From: an uncultured Desulfobacterales bacterium | GTDB lineage: Bacteria > Desulfobacterota > Desulfobacteria > Desulfobacterales > SpSt-501 | DNA length: 64,000 nt | NCBI GenBank assembly: GCA_938048455.1 | Contig: CALIUY010000016.1 | Location: 78,796 to 142,795, forward strand | Direction of reading: 5' to 3' | Shown: one piece after another, positions 1 to 7,848 of the stretch | How the letters are laid out: the number at the start of each line of letters is the position of its first letter | Numbering within the stretch: the first letter of the stretch is position 1 | Position numbers and translations under genes: made by a program | Notes under the pieces: generated by a model | Database searches by the model: none | What the model was told of the DNA's origin: nothing | The model's input: the letters and a program-made list of their open reading frames with translations, nothing else

Positions 1-882
1 GCGGCCGGTGATGTAATCCTGAGTGAGCGGGTGCCGGGGGTTGGTGAAAATCCGCTCGGTCGGTCCCACTTCGATCAAATCCCCGAGATGAAAATACGCC
101 GTGCGTTGCGATACCCGCGCCGCCTGCTGCATGGAGTGGGTGACGATGCAGATCGAGTACTGCGTGCGCAGCTCGAAGATGAGGTCTTCGATCACCGAGG
201 TGGCGATCGGGTCGAGTGCCGAACAAGGCTCGTCCATGAGGATGATTTCCGGGTTCACGGCGATCGTGCGCGCGATGCACAGACGCTGCTGCTGCCCCCC
301 GGAGAGACCGGTTCCGGGCTCGTTCAGCCGGTCCTTCACCTCCTCCCACAGTCCGGCCTTGCGCAGTGCCGTTTCGACGATCCGGTCGAGCTCCGTTCGG
401 TCGCGCGCCAGGCCGTGGATGCGCGGGCCGTAAGCCACGTTTTCGTAAACCGACTTGGGAAAGGGATTGGGTTTTTGGAAGACCATCCCCACTTGGGCGC
501 GAAGGGGCACGACGTCCACCTTGCGGTCGTAGATGTTCACCCCGTCGAGAAGAATCTCCCCGGTCACCCGGCAGCCTTCGATCGTGTCGTTCATGCGGTT
601 GAGGCAGCGGATGAAGGTCGATTTGCCGCAGCCCGAAGGTCCGATCATGGCGAGAACCTCGTTGCGGCCGATGTCGATCGATACGTTGCGGATCGCCTGC
701 TTGTCGCCATAGAACACGTTGACGCCGCGGCAGACCATCCGCGGGTTCTCGACCGTCACCGTGCCGACCGTCTCGCGGCTTTCGCGTTCCGGCCGACCGC
801 CAGCCGAGGGCTCCTCCCCCGTTGTCCTTTCCCGTTCCGTACCCTTCGTCATGGCCTCTTCGACCCGCGTCAGGGTAAACAT
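1..882 (-). CDS. pstB: Phosphate ABC transporter ATP-binding protein PstB (3' end outside window)
   Basis: This is the ATPase that powers high-affinity phosphate import through PstC/PstA at the inner membrane. The translation shows Walker [10 protein letters not shown] near residue 81, the ABC signature LSGGQQQR near residue 195, and Walker [13 protein letters not shown], all typical of PstB. The frame is open to base 1 and ends in ITGR, a few residues short of the family's usual C-terminus, so only the stop is missing. ATG at 882 is preceded by AGGAAAGG at good spacing; an in-frame ATG at 852 is the alternative. About 45 residues before the conserved core form a charged extension longer than usual. 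It is the last visible gene of pstC-pstA-pstS-pstB. Confidence 0.96.
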   Translation of the reverse strand, partial: MFTLTRVEEAMTKGTERERTTGEEPSAGGRPERESRETVGTVTVENPRMVCRGVNVFYGDKQAIRNVSIDIGRNEVLAMIGPSGCGKSTFIRCLNRMNDTIEGCRVTGEILLDGVNIYDRKVDVVPLRAQVGMVFQKPNPFPKSVYENVAYGPRIHGLARDRTELDRIVETALRKAGLWEEVKDRLNEPGTGLSGGQQQRLCIARTIAVNPEIILMDEPCSALDPIATSVIEDLIFELRTQYSICIVTHSMQQAARVSQRTAYFHLGDLIEVGPTERIFTNPRHPLTQDYITGR

Positions 883-926
883 GCCCGATCGCCTTTCCTA
901 ACCGATCCCGCAGCTGACGTAAAGGG

Positions 927-979
927 CGCCTCCCGGGAAAGCCCCCGCTTGTCAAGGCGGCGAACCGCCCCGGGAGGCG
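927..979 (-). promoter_or_regulatory. Intercistronic hairpin between pstS and pstB
   Basis: The 11-base arms CGCCTCCCGGG (927-937) and CCCGGGAGGCG (969-979) are perfect inverted repeats. An inner GGCGG-CGAA-CCGCC tetraloop hairpin lies at 956-969. No T-run follows, so this is more likely an mRNA-stabilising or attenuating element than a full terminator. Such a structure would let the abundant binding protein PstS be expressed above the ATPase PstB. A similar hairpin follows phnD. The structure is seen in the sequence; the role is inferred. Confidence 0.55.
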
Positions 980-990
980 AAGTGCCCGCC

Positions 991-2064
991 CTACTTGACG
1001 TCCTTGAGCACCGTCAGGTTCTTGACGTTTTCCGCGACCTTCTTGCGTTCGGCCTCCGGCAGCGGGATCAGCCCTTTTTCACTCAGATAGCCGTCCTTGC
1101 CCCAGGCCTTCTCGCTCGTGAACTCGGCCAGATATTCTTTGATTCCCGGGATCACCCCGACGTGGGCCTTTTTCACGTAAAAGAAAAGCGGCCGGGAGAG
1201 GGGGTACTTGCCGTCGGCGATGTTCTCGAAGGTCGGCACGTGGCCGTCCACCTTGGCCCCCTGGATCTTGTCGGTGTTCTGGTCGAGAAAGCTGAAGCCG
1301 AAAATTCCCACGGCGTTCGGGTTGGCGACCAGCTTCTGCACGATCAGGTTGTCGTTCTCGCCGGCATCGACATAGCCCCCGTCTTCCCGCAGCGAACCGA
1401 AAATCTTCTGGAATTTCTTCGCGTCTTCCTTCGCCAGCTTCTTGAGGGACTCGAAGGCGAGCGCGCCGCGCTCCATGGCAAGCTCCAGAAATGCATCCCG
1501 CGTCCCCGAGGTCGGCGGCGGGCCGAGGACCTCGATCTTCACCTCCGGAAGCGAGGGGTTCACTTCTTTCCAGGTCTTGTAGGGGTTGGGGACCAGTCCC
1601 TCTCCGCCCTTGGGGTCGGGGACTTCCTTGGCAAGCGCCAGAAAGATGTCCTTCGAGCTGAAAACGAGCTGCGGCGCCTTTTTCGAGTTCGCCAAGACGA
1701 TGCCGTCGAAGCCGATCTTCACCTCGACGATCTCGGTCACGCCGTTTTTCTGGCAGGTTTCGAACTCCGAGGCCTTGATCGCCCGCGAGGCGTTGGAGAT
1801 GTCCGGGTGCTGCACCCCGACCCCGGCGCAGAAGAGTTTGAAGCCGCCGCCCGTGCCCGTCGACTCGATCTTGGGGGTCTTGAAACCGCCCGCCTTGCCG
1901 AAACGCTCCGCCACCACGGTGGCGAAGGGATAGACCGTCGAGGAGCCGACGATGCTGATCGAATCCCGTTGCTGGGCCTGGACCGGCCCCACCGCCGCCA
2001 AGCCGACGACCAGCGCCAAAGTGAACATCGTTGCATTCTTCAACAAAGCCTTCCTTTTCTTCAT
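991..2064 (-). CDS. pstS: Phosphate-binding periplasmic protein PstS
   Basis: This is the periplasmic binding protein that captures phosphate for the PstCAB importer. It has 357 residues. A signal peptide covers about residues 1-30 (positive MKKRK start, hydrophobic core, VQA cleavage motif). The mature part begins with ISIVGSSTVYPFA and contains STGTGGG and PTSGTRDAFLE, the phosphate-contacting loops of the PstS family. The start at 2064 has a strong Shine-Dalgarno (AGGAGGG, 4 bases upstream); an upstream in-frame extension to 2331 runs into pstA and is rejected. It sits after pstA rather than first in the operon, and a possible Pho box lies in the gap before it. Confidence 0.95.
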   Translation of the reverse strand: MKKRKALLKNATMFTLALVVGLAAVGPVQAQQRDSISIVGSSTVYPFATVVAERFGKAGGFKTPKIESTGTGGGFKLFCAGVGVQHPDISNASRAIKASEFETCQKNGVTEIVEVKIGFDGIVLANSKKAPQLVFSSKDIFLALAKEVPDPKGGEGLVPNPYKTWKEVNPSLPEVKIEVLGPPPTSGTRDAFLELAMERGALAFESLKKLAKEDAKKFQKIFGSLREDGGYVDAGENDNLIVQKLVANPNAVGIFGFSFLDQNTDKIQGAKVDGHVPTFENIADGKYPLSRPLFFYVKKAHVGVIPGIKEYLAEFTSEKAWGKDGYLSEKGLIPLPEAERKKVAENVKNLTVLKDVK

Positions 2065-2129
2065 AAAGCCCTCCTTTTTGGATTTCGATGCGGTCCGGAT
2101 AAGTGATCTCGGCCTCGATCCGATGGTGG

Positions 2130-2162
2130 GAGGGTAAGCAATCTTCATGAGATGACGGTTTT
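2130..2162 (-). promoter_or_regulatory. Candidate Pho box upstream of pstS
   Basis: On the minus strand 11-bp repeats begin with CTCATGA (from 2151) and TGCTTAC (from 2140), preceded in phase by the weaker AAAACCG. This resembles the clearer boxes elsewhere in the window. It would give pstS its own promoter inside the operon. Only one repeat fits well, so the call is tentative. Confidence 0.35.
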
Positions 2163-2201
2163 TTTCCGGTTTGGATTCGGTTAGCGGCCTGCGGCTCCGC
2201 C

Positions 2202-3503
2202 TCACCAGCGGCGCTCGTATTTTTTCCGCAGCCAGATCGCCGCGCCGTTCATCACCAAGAGGAACGCGAGCAGAACGAGAATCGCCGCCGAGGTGCGCTC
2301 GACGAAGGCCCGCTCCGGGCTGTCGGCCCAAAGGTAGATCTGCACCGGCAACACCGTCGCCGGATCGGTGAACCCCTTGGGAATCTCCACGATGAAGGCG
2401 ACCATCCCGACCATGAGCAGCGGCGCACTTTCCCCGAGGGCCCGGGCCATGCCGATGATCGTTCCGGTCAGCATCCCGGGCAGCGCGAGCGGCAACACGT
2501 GATGGAGCACCGTCTGCACCCGCGAAGCCCCCACCCCCAAGGCCGCCTCGCGGATCGAAGGCGGAACGGACTTCAAAGCCGAGCGGGCGGCGATGATGAT
2601 CGTGGGCAGGGTCATGAGCGTGAGCACCAGGCCGCCGACGACGGGTGCGGAGCGCGGCATATGAAAAAAATTCAGGAACACGGCAAGTCCCAGCAACCCG
2701 AAGACGATGGAGGGCACGGCCGCCAGGTTGTTGATGTTGACCTCGATCAGATCGGTGAACCGGCTCCGCCGGGCGAATTCCTCGAGGTAGATGGCGGCGG
2801 CGACCCCGATCGGAAAAGAAAGGATCAGGGTGACCGCCAGGGTGAAAAAGGATCCGCAGACCGCCCCCCAGATCCCCGCCTGTTCCGGTTCCCGCGAGTC
2901 CCCCGCGGTGAAGAAGGTGCGGTTGAAACGCTTTTCGAGGCGGCCCTCGGCGGCGAGACGATCGAGCCAGGCGAACTGCCGGTCCGTGACGCGGCGCTCG
3001 TCCTCGGGAAGCTCGCGCCGGAAATGCCCCTTGACCGCCATGTCGATATCGGCTCCGGCCTTGAGCCAGACCTCGAGCGTCTGACCGATCAGCTCCGGGT
3101 CGCGCATGACGAAATCGCGCAGCTCGTAGACCGCCGCACTGCTGATCAGGGCGAAGAGCTCGCGGCGCTCCTGGCGACCCCGCACGTCGGGGAAGAGCCG
3201 ATCCAGGCCGTGGCGGATCAAAGCGCCGTAATCGGCTCGCGCCAGGGCGTCGGCATGGAGGACCTCGGGGTCGAAAAAGATCGGCAGACGGATTTCGGTC
3301 TGCCGGAAGGCCGTGTATCCCTGCGCGATGATGCTCGCGAACATCAGCGCGAGAAATCCGATGCTCAAGACGATGGCCAGAAGACCAAAGAATCGAAAGC
3401 GCCGTTCGCTGCGATAGCGACGGGGAAGGCTGGCGCGCACGACGGCGATCGTGCGCCGCTCCTGCGGTTCGCCGGAATAGGCGGTCTCGCGGCCGCTATT
3501 CAT
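2202..3503 (-). CDS. pstA: Phosphate ABC transporter permease PstA
   Basis: This inner-membrane permease is the partner of PstC. At 433 residues it is well above the roughly 300 of E. coli PstA. After a first membrane helix (about residues 38-60) comes a soluble stretch of about 150 residues before the conserved permease core, as in PstA proteins with an extended N-terminal domain. The core carries the EAA-type loop IREAALGVGASRVQTVLHH that contacts PstB. ATG at 3503 has GGGAG four bases upstream and overlaps the end of pstC by 8 bp, so the two are translationally coupled. Confidence 0.94.
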   Translation of the reverse strand: MNSGRETAYSGEPQERRTIAVVRASLPRRYRSERRFRFFGLLAIVLSIGFLALMFASIIAQGYTAFRQTEIRLPIFFDPEVLHADALARADYGALIRHGLDRLFPDVRGRQERRELFALISSAAVYELRDFVMRDPELIGQTLEVWLKAGADIDMAVKGHFRRELPEDERRVTDRQFAWLDRLAAEGRLEKRFNRTFFTAGDSREPEQAGIWGAVCGSFFTLAVTLILSFPIGVAAAIYLEEFARRSRFTDLIEVNINNLAAVPSIVFGLLGLAVFLNFFHMPRSAPVVGGLVLTLMTLPTIIIAARSALKSVPPSIREAALGVGASRVQTVLHHVLPLALPGMLTGTIIGMARALGESAPLLMVGMVAFIVEIPKGFTDPATVLPVQIYLWADSPERAFVERTSAAILVLLAFLLVMNGAAIWLRKKYERRW

Positions 3504-4884
3504 ATTGCTCCCGGTAACGGCGCACGATGTAGAGGGCGATCACGTTCAAAACGAGGGTGACTACGAAGAGCACCAGCCCCAGGGCGAAGGCGGCAAGGGT
3601 CTTCGGGCTGTCGAATTCCTGGTCGCCGATCAGCAGCGTCACGATCTGCACCGTGACCGTGGTCACGGCCTTGAGGGGGTTGACCGTCAGATTGGCCGCC
3701 AGGCCGGCCGCCATGACGACGATCATCGTCTCGCCGATGGCCCGCGATACGGCGAGCAGGATGCCGCCCATGATCCCGGGAAGAGCGGCGGGAAGGATCA
3801 CCCGACGGATGGTCTCGGAGCGGGTCGCCCCCAGGCTGTAGGCTCCGTCGCGCAAGGCCTGGGGCACGGCGTTGATGAAGTCGTCGGAGAGCGAACAAAC
3901 GAAGGGGATGATCATGATCCCCATGACGACCCCGGCCGCAAGCGCGCTCTCGGAGGCGACCCCGAGACCGAAGACCGCCCCGAGGTCGCGCACGAAGGGA
4001 GCGACCGTCAAGGCGGCGAAAAAACCGTAGACCACGGTGGGAATGCCGGCAAGGATTTCGATCAAGGGTTTGGCGATCGAGCGGAACGTCTTTCCGGCGT
4101 ATTCCGAGAGGTAGATCGCCGACATCAGGCCGATGGGAACGGCGACCGTCATGGCGATGGCCGAAATGAGCGCCGTCCCCAGGAACACGGGCACCGCACC
4201 GAAGGCCCCGGAAGCCCCGACCTGGTCGGCGCGGATCGCCATCTGGGGGCTCCAGTTGAGCCCGAAGAGAAATTCCCAGAAGGGGATGATGCGGAAAAAC
4301 AGGACGGCCTCGTAGACCACCGAGAGCACAATCCCGAGGGTGGTGAAAATGGCGATCGTGGAACAGGCGACCAAAAGAGCGGTCAGGATGCCTTCCACAT
4401 GATTGCGCGCGCGCAAGGAGGGCCGCAGTCGGCGGCGGACGAAAACGGCGACGAGGGCGGCGAGGGCGATGACGGCGGCGGAAAGCGCCTGGCGACTCAG
4501 CCCGCGCAACCGCTGGTAGGCCGCCGCCGCCTCGCGGATCGCCGGCTCGGCCGCCGCGGCATCGAAGTGGCCGGCGGCGATGTTGCGGATGTCGTTCACC
4601 AAGAGGTTCAGCCGGTCCGGCGGCTGGCTGCGCAGGGACTCGGGCAGGCGCTCGAGGACCATGCGGGTGACGATCGCATTTTCAAAGGAAAGCCACAGCC
4701 CGAAGAGGAGCAGGGCGGGAAGGGCGCACCACAGCGCGACGAGCGCCCCGTGGTAGGTGGGCCGGGAATGGAGCCGCACGGCCCGCCCCCCCGCACCGGC
4801 CATGGCGAACGCCTTGCGGCGCCCGACATGGTAGGCCGCCGCGGAAAGAAGCAACAGTACGCCCAGCAGGACTATCGGGGACAT
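3496..4884 (-). CDS. pstC: Phosphate ABC transporter permease PstC
   Basis: This is the first gene of the pst operon and one of the two membrane subunits of the phosphate channel. At 462 residues it is longer than E. coli PstC (about 319). Two N-terminal membrane helices flank a soluble region (about residues 70-125) before the core. The core contains the cytoplasmic coupling motif LRDGAYSLGATRSETIRRV and multiple hydrophobic helices. GGAGG lies about 10 bases before the ATG at 4884. A three-repeat Pho box lies about 70 bp upstream. Confidence 0.94.
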   Translation of the reverse strand: MSPIVLLGVLLLLSAAAYHVGRRKAFAMAGAGGRAVRLHSRPTYHGALVALWCALPALLLFGLWLSFENAIVTRMVLERLPESLRSQPPDRLNLLVNDIRNIAAGHFDAAAAEPAIREAAAAYQRLRGLSRQALSAAVIALAALVAVFVRRRLRPSLRARNHVEGILTALLVACSTIAIFTTLGIVLSVVYEAVLFFRIIPFWEFLFGLNWSPQMAIRADQVGASGAFGAVPVFLGTALISAIAMTVAVPIGLMSAIYLSEYAGKTFRSIAKPLIEILAGIPTVVYGFFAALTVAPFVRDLGAVFGLGVASESALAAGVVMGIMIIPFVCSLSDDFINAVPQALRDGAYSLGATRSETIRRVILPAALPGIMGGILLAVSRAIGETMIVVMAAGLAANLTVNPLKAVTTVTVQIVTLLIGDQEFDSPKTLAAFALGLVLFVVTLVLNVIALYIVRRYREQYE

Positions 4885-4950
4885 GGCATCGGGACCTCCG
4901 AGACGATCACCGGCCGTGCCGATCCGCTGATCGAGCCGGAACAGTGGCTT

Positions 4951-4983
4951 CCCAAGGTTAGTTTCGTGTTAGTTTTTTGTCAG
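4951..4983 (-). promoter_or_regulatory. Pho box of the pstC-A-S-B operon
   Basis: The minus strand reads CTGACAA, CTAACAC and CTAACCT, each starting exactly 11 bp after the last (4983, 4972, 4961), with A-rich 4-bp spacers after the first two. This matches PhoB-box architecture (7-bp repeat plus 4-bp AT-rich spacer). It sits 67-99 bp upstream of the pstC start, where PhoB activation is expected. Confidence 0.75.
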
Positions 4984-5016
4984 CATCGTGTAAGCGGAGG
5001 CGTGCGAGTCTTCGCC

Positions 5017-5235
5017 CTATTCATAGAGGGTTCCGGGCGCCGTCGCCAGGAACTGGGATTGCCGCGAGAGCAGCGAAACCCGGGGCGCGGTCGCCTCCTC
5101 GGCGGATCGGGTGGAGCTGAAGCAGAGCTCCTCGGCGAGCCGGCTAACGTAGGCGACCCGAAGCGGGCATCGCATGCAGGTCTCGTTGTTCTTGTCGGCG
5201 TGACGGAGAAAACAGCTGCGGCAAGGACTGGTCAT
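5017..5235 (-). CDS. Small four-cysteine (zinc-ribbon-like) protein
   Basis: This 72-residue protein matches no family I recognise. Its N-terminus carries C5-x2-C8 and C20-x2-C23, spaced by 11 residues, a likely single metal-binding knuckle. The rest is polar with no membrane segment or signal peptide. ATG at 5235 has AAAGGA about 8 bases upstream. A clear Pho box (5302-5334) reads toward it, and it lies just upstream of the pst promoter on the same strand. The translation signals and regulatory site support a real gene. A zinc-binding regulator or accessory of the phosphate response is an inference only. Confidence 0.6.
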   Translation of the reverse strand: MTSPCRSCFLRHADKNNETCMRCPLRVAYVSRLAEELCFSSTRSAEEATAPRVSLLSRQSQFLATAPGTLYE

Positions 5236-5301
5236 GGCGACATCCTTTCGGTTTTCCGCGGGAGTAGACGGCCCGCGGCGGTTCGGGCGCTACTGTGGCC
5301 C

Positions 5302-5334
5302 CGAGCGATTTGAAGCGGATGAGCGGGCCATGAG
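5302..5334 (-). promoter_or_regulatory. Pho box upstream of the small Cys4 gene
   Basis: The minus strand reads CTCATGG (from 5334), CTCATCC (5323) and CAAATCG (5312) in exact 11-bp phase. The first two are near-identical to repeats before phnC and phnG. The downstream gene starts at 5235, leaving room for a -10 element and leader. Confidence 0.65.
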
Positions 5335-5389
5335 AAATGCGCTACGCCGCCTTCCCGGGGAGGAGCTGCAAACGGCCCGACCGCCGCCG

Positions 5390-5411
5390 CTAACGCAAAC
5401 CTAACGCGGTT
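5390..5411 (+). promoter_or_regulatory. Pho box upstream of the rifampin-phosphotransferase-like gene
   Basis: Two consecutive 11-mers, CTAACGCAAAC and CTAACGCGGTT, share an identical seven-base head. They lie 56-77 bp upstream of the chosen ATG at 5467. Confidence 0.6.
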
Positions 5412-5466
5412 GTGCGAGGAGAGGCTCTCTTTTTCCGATCGGCCTTCCCCGGATAAGGACCGCGCC

Positions 5467-7848
5467 ATGGGCCACATCGTCCCGCTGGATGCCGATGAGG
5501 CGCTCGCGGAGCATCTCGTCGGCCGCAAGTTCGCCTTTCTCGCCCGGGCTTTCCGCGAGGGGTTCCCCGTGCCGGCGGCCTTCGCCGTGAGCACCCGCGC
5601 CCACGCCGCCTGGCGCGCGGAAGCCGCCTGGCCCGAGGGGCTGCGGGAAGAGGTGACGGCGGCCGCCGGCCGGCTGGGCTTACGTCTTTCGGTCCGCTCC
5701 TCGGCCGTGAAGGAAGATCTCGCCGGCTGGAGCTTCGCCGGTCAGTACCGCAGTTTCCTGAACATCTCCACGACCGCCGAACTGCTCGCGCGGGTCGAGG
5801 ATTGCTGGCAAAGCGCCGCCTCGGATGCGGTCCGGGCTTACCTCGCCGCCTCCGCCGTGGAAGGCGCCGCGGCCGAGGCCCCGCTGATGGCCGTGGTTCT
5901 GCAACGCATGGTGCACGCCTCCTGGTCGGGGGTCGCCTTCAGCCGCGACCCCCGTCAGCCCCGCCTCGGAACCGCCGTCTGGATCGAGGCTGTCCGGGGA
6001 ACGGGGGAGGATCTCGTCTCGGGCCGTCGCACCCCCTGGCGGGCTCGGGTCGAGCGGGAGGGTGCGCCGCGGGTCCTCTACGACGGCGGGCCCTCGTCCC
6101 GCCTGCCGCCCGAGGTTCCCTGGCCGGCGATCGCCGGGCTGCTCCTCCGCCTCGAAGCGCGGCTCGGGATCCCGGAGATCGATATCGAGTGGGCGCTTGA
6201 CGGCGAGGGCAGGCTCTGGCTGCTCCAGCTCCGACCGATCACCACCCGCGGCGAAGAGGCGACGGATCTGCCGCCGCCCGGAATCTGGACGCGACGGATG
6301 GCCGAGGATCTCTGGGGGGAGCGGCTGGAGCCCTTTCTGGCCGACGTCATGTTGCGCCACGCCCCGCGCTTCGATCTTTCCCGGATCCTTTCCCGGCTCG
6401 GCATCGCCCCGGTTCGGCCGGCGCTCGCCGTCATTCACGGCTATCTCTACCTGAACGGCCAGGCCGTGCTCGATCTGGCGGGCTTTCTGCCGCGCAGGCT
6501 GCGGCCCCCGATTCTAGAGACCCTCTTGCCGGCAGGCCTTGCCCCGGCGGCCGCCCCTCCCGCCATCCCGGCGGCCCGCCGGCTCCTCTGTCTGCTTCGG
6601 CTTCCCTTCCTTCCGCTGCGGGAGCCGGCCTGCCTGCCCGGGGTCTGCCTGCGACGGGCTTCCTCCGCCATGGCCAAGCTCGGCGCCCGCCTGGATCCGC
6701 CGCGGCGGCCGCCCCCCGGCACCGCCGCGGAAGCGCTCGCCGCCCTCGCCTTCGACCTCGAAACCCTCGGCCGGATCCAGGAAAACAACCAGTGGCCCTA
6801 TTTCCATGCCGCCGTTCAGCTCGTCTTTCTGCGCGAACTGTCCTCGCGCGGCTTCGGCCTTCCGGGGGAAGCGGTGCTGCAACTGATCGGCCGCAAGTCC
6901 CGCAACGTGACCCTTGCGATCGAGGCCGCCTTCCGCGCTCTTGCGGAGAGTCTCCGCGCGGAGCCGGATCGGGCGGCTCGGTTTGCGGCGGCCGAGGCGA
7001 CGGAAAACCTGCCGTCGCTTCTGCCTCCCCCCCTGCAACGGGAGCTCGACCGGTTTCTGGCCGTCTACGGGGCGCGCTCCCGCCACCGCACGCTGCTTGT
7101 GCCCCGCTGGGCCGAGGCGCCCGAGGAGGTGCTCGGGATTCTGCAGTCTCTGGTCCGAACCCCTCCCGCGCCGTCCGGGCGCAAGGCCTCTCGGGATTTC
7201 CGGGCCCGCTCGGCCCCCTTCCTCCTGCGAGGACTCGCACGGCGGGTGACGCGTTTTCTCGATCTGCGCGAGGAGCTGCGTTTTCTCCTCGACCGGGCGC
7301 TTTTCCGAATCCGGTTGGATCTGCTGGCGTTGGGAAGGTTTCTGGGGCTGGCAGAGGAGGTTTTTTTTCTGCGCTTCGCGGAACTCGAGGATCTCGTCAG
7401 CGGCCGCCTGCCGCATGCGGAGGCGCGGCGACTCGCCGAGAAACGTCGGCGCCGCTTCGAGAGCCCGTGGGAGCCGGCCACCTTTTGGATCGAGGGCCGT
7501 CCCGAGTACGCCCTCTCGCCCGAGAGGAGCACCCTTGGCGGCATCGGAGCGAGCCCCGGCACCGCAACCGGCCGGGCCGTGCCGGTGTTCCACCCGGCGC
7601 AAGCCGTGTTGCGCCGCGGGGACATTCTCGTCGCCCGCCACACCGATCCCGGCTGGACCCCCCTGCTCAGCATCGTCGCCGGAGTGGTGACCGAGGAAGG
7701 GGGCCTGCTCAATCACTGCGCCATCGTGGCTCGCGAACTGGGCATCCCGACGGTGGTCGGTGTCCGCGGGGCGACCCGGATCATTCCCGAAGGCGCTTGG
7801 ATCACCGTCGACGGGGGCTCCGGGACGGTGGTGGTCATGCCGGGATGA
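5467..7848 (+). CDS. PEP-synthase/rifampin-phosphotransferase-like dikinase
   Basis: This 793-residue protein has a PEP-synthase-type ATP-grasp N-terminus (LSVRSSAVKEDLAGWSFAGQ near residue 75, SGVAFSRDPR near 160, IDIEWALDGEGRLWLLQLRP near 250). A long central domain resembles no catalytic barrel. The C-terminal swivelling domain carries the phosphohistidine motif TEEGGLLNHCAIVAREL with His about 750. The PEP/pyruvate TIM barrel is absent. This order (ATP-grasp, substrate domain, His domain) is that of rifampin phosphotransferases, which split ATP to AMP, Pi and a phosphorylated substrate. The real substrate cannot be read from sequence. ATG at 5467 (AAGGA 8 bases upstream) is preferred over an ATG at 5410 that falls within the Pho box. 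It overlaps the converging glycosyltransferase by 14 bp. Confidence 0.85.
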   Translation: MGHIVPLDADEALAEHLVGRKFAFLARAFREGFPVPAAFAVSTRAHAAWRAEAAWPEGLREEVTAAAGRLGLRLSVRSSAVKEDLAGWSFAGQYRSFLNISTTAELLARVEDCWQSAASDAVRAYLAASAVEGAAAEAPLMAVVLQRMVHASWSGVAFSRDPRQPRLGTAVWIEAVRGTGEDLVSGRRTPWRARVEREGAPRVLYDGGPSSRLPPEVPWPAIAGLLLRLEARLGIPEIDIEWALDGEGRLWLLQLRPITTRGEEATDLPPPGIWTRRMAEDLWGERLEPFLADVMLRHAPRFDLSRILSRLGIAPVRPALAVIHGYLYLNGQAVLDLAGFLPRRLRPPILETLLPAGLAPAAAPPAIPAARRLLCLLRLPFLPLREPACLPGVCLRRASSAMAKLGARLDPPRRPPPGTAAEALAALAFDLETLGRIQENNQWPYFHAAVQLVFLRELSSRGFGLPGEAVLQLIGRKSRNVTLAIEAAFRALAESLRAEPDRAARFAAAEATENLPSLLPPPLQRELDRFLAVYGARSRHRTLLVPRWAEAPEEVLGILQSLVRTPPAPSGRKASRDFRARSAPFLLRGLARRVTRFLDLREELRFLLDRALFRIRLDLLALGRFLGLAEEVFFLRFAELEDLVSGRLPHAEARRLAEKRRRRFESPWEPATFWIEGRPEYALSPERSTLGGIGASPGTATGRAVPVFHPAQAVLRRGDILVARHTDPGWTPLLSIVAGVVTEEGGLLNHCAIVARELGIPTVVGVRGATRIIPEGAWITVDGGSGTVVVMPG

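Noticed and set aside
31-2106. Plus-strand open frame over pstB and pstS
   Set aside because: Antisense of two clear Pst proteins, with no ribosome site or domain.
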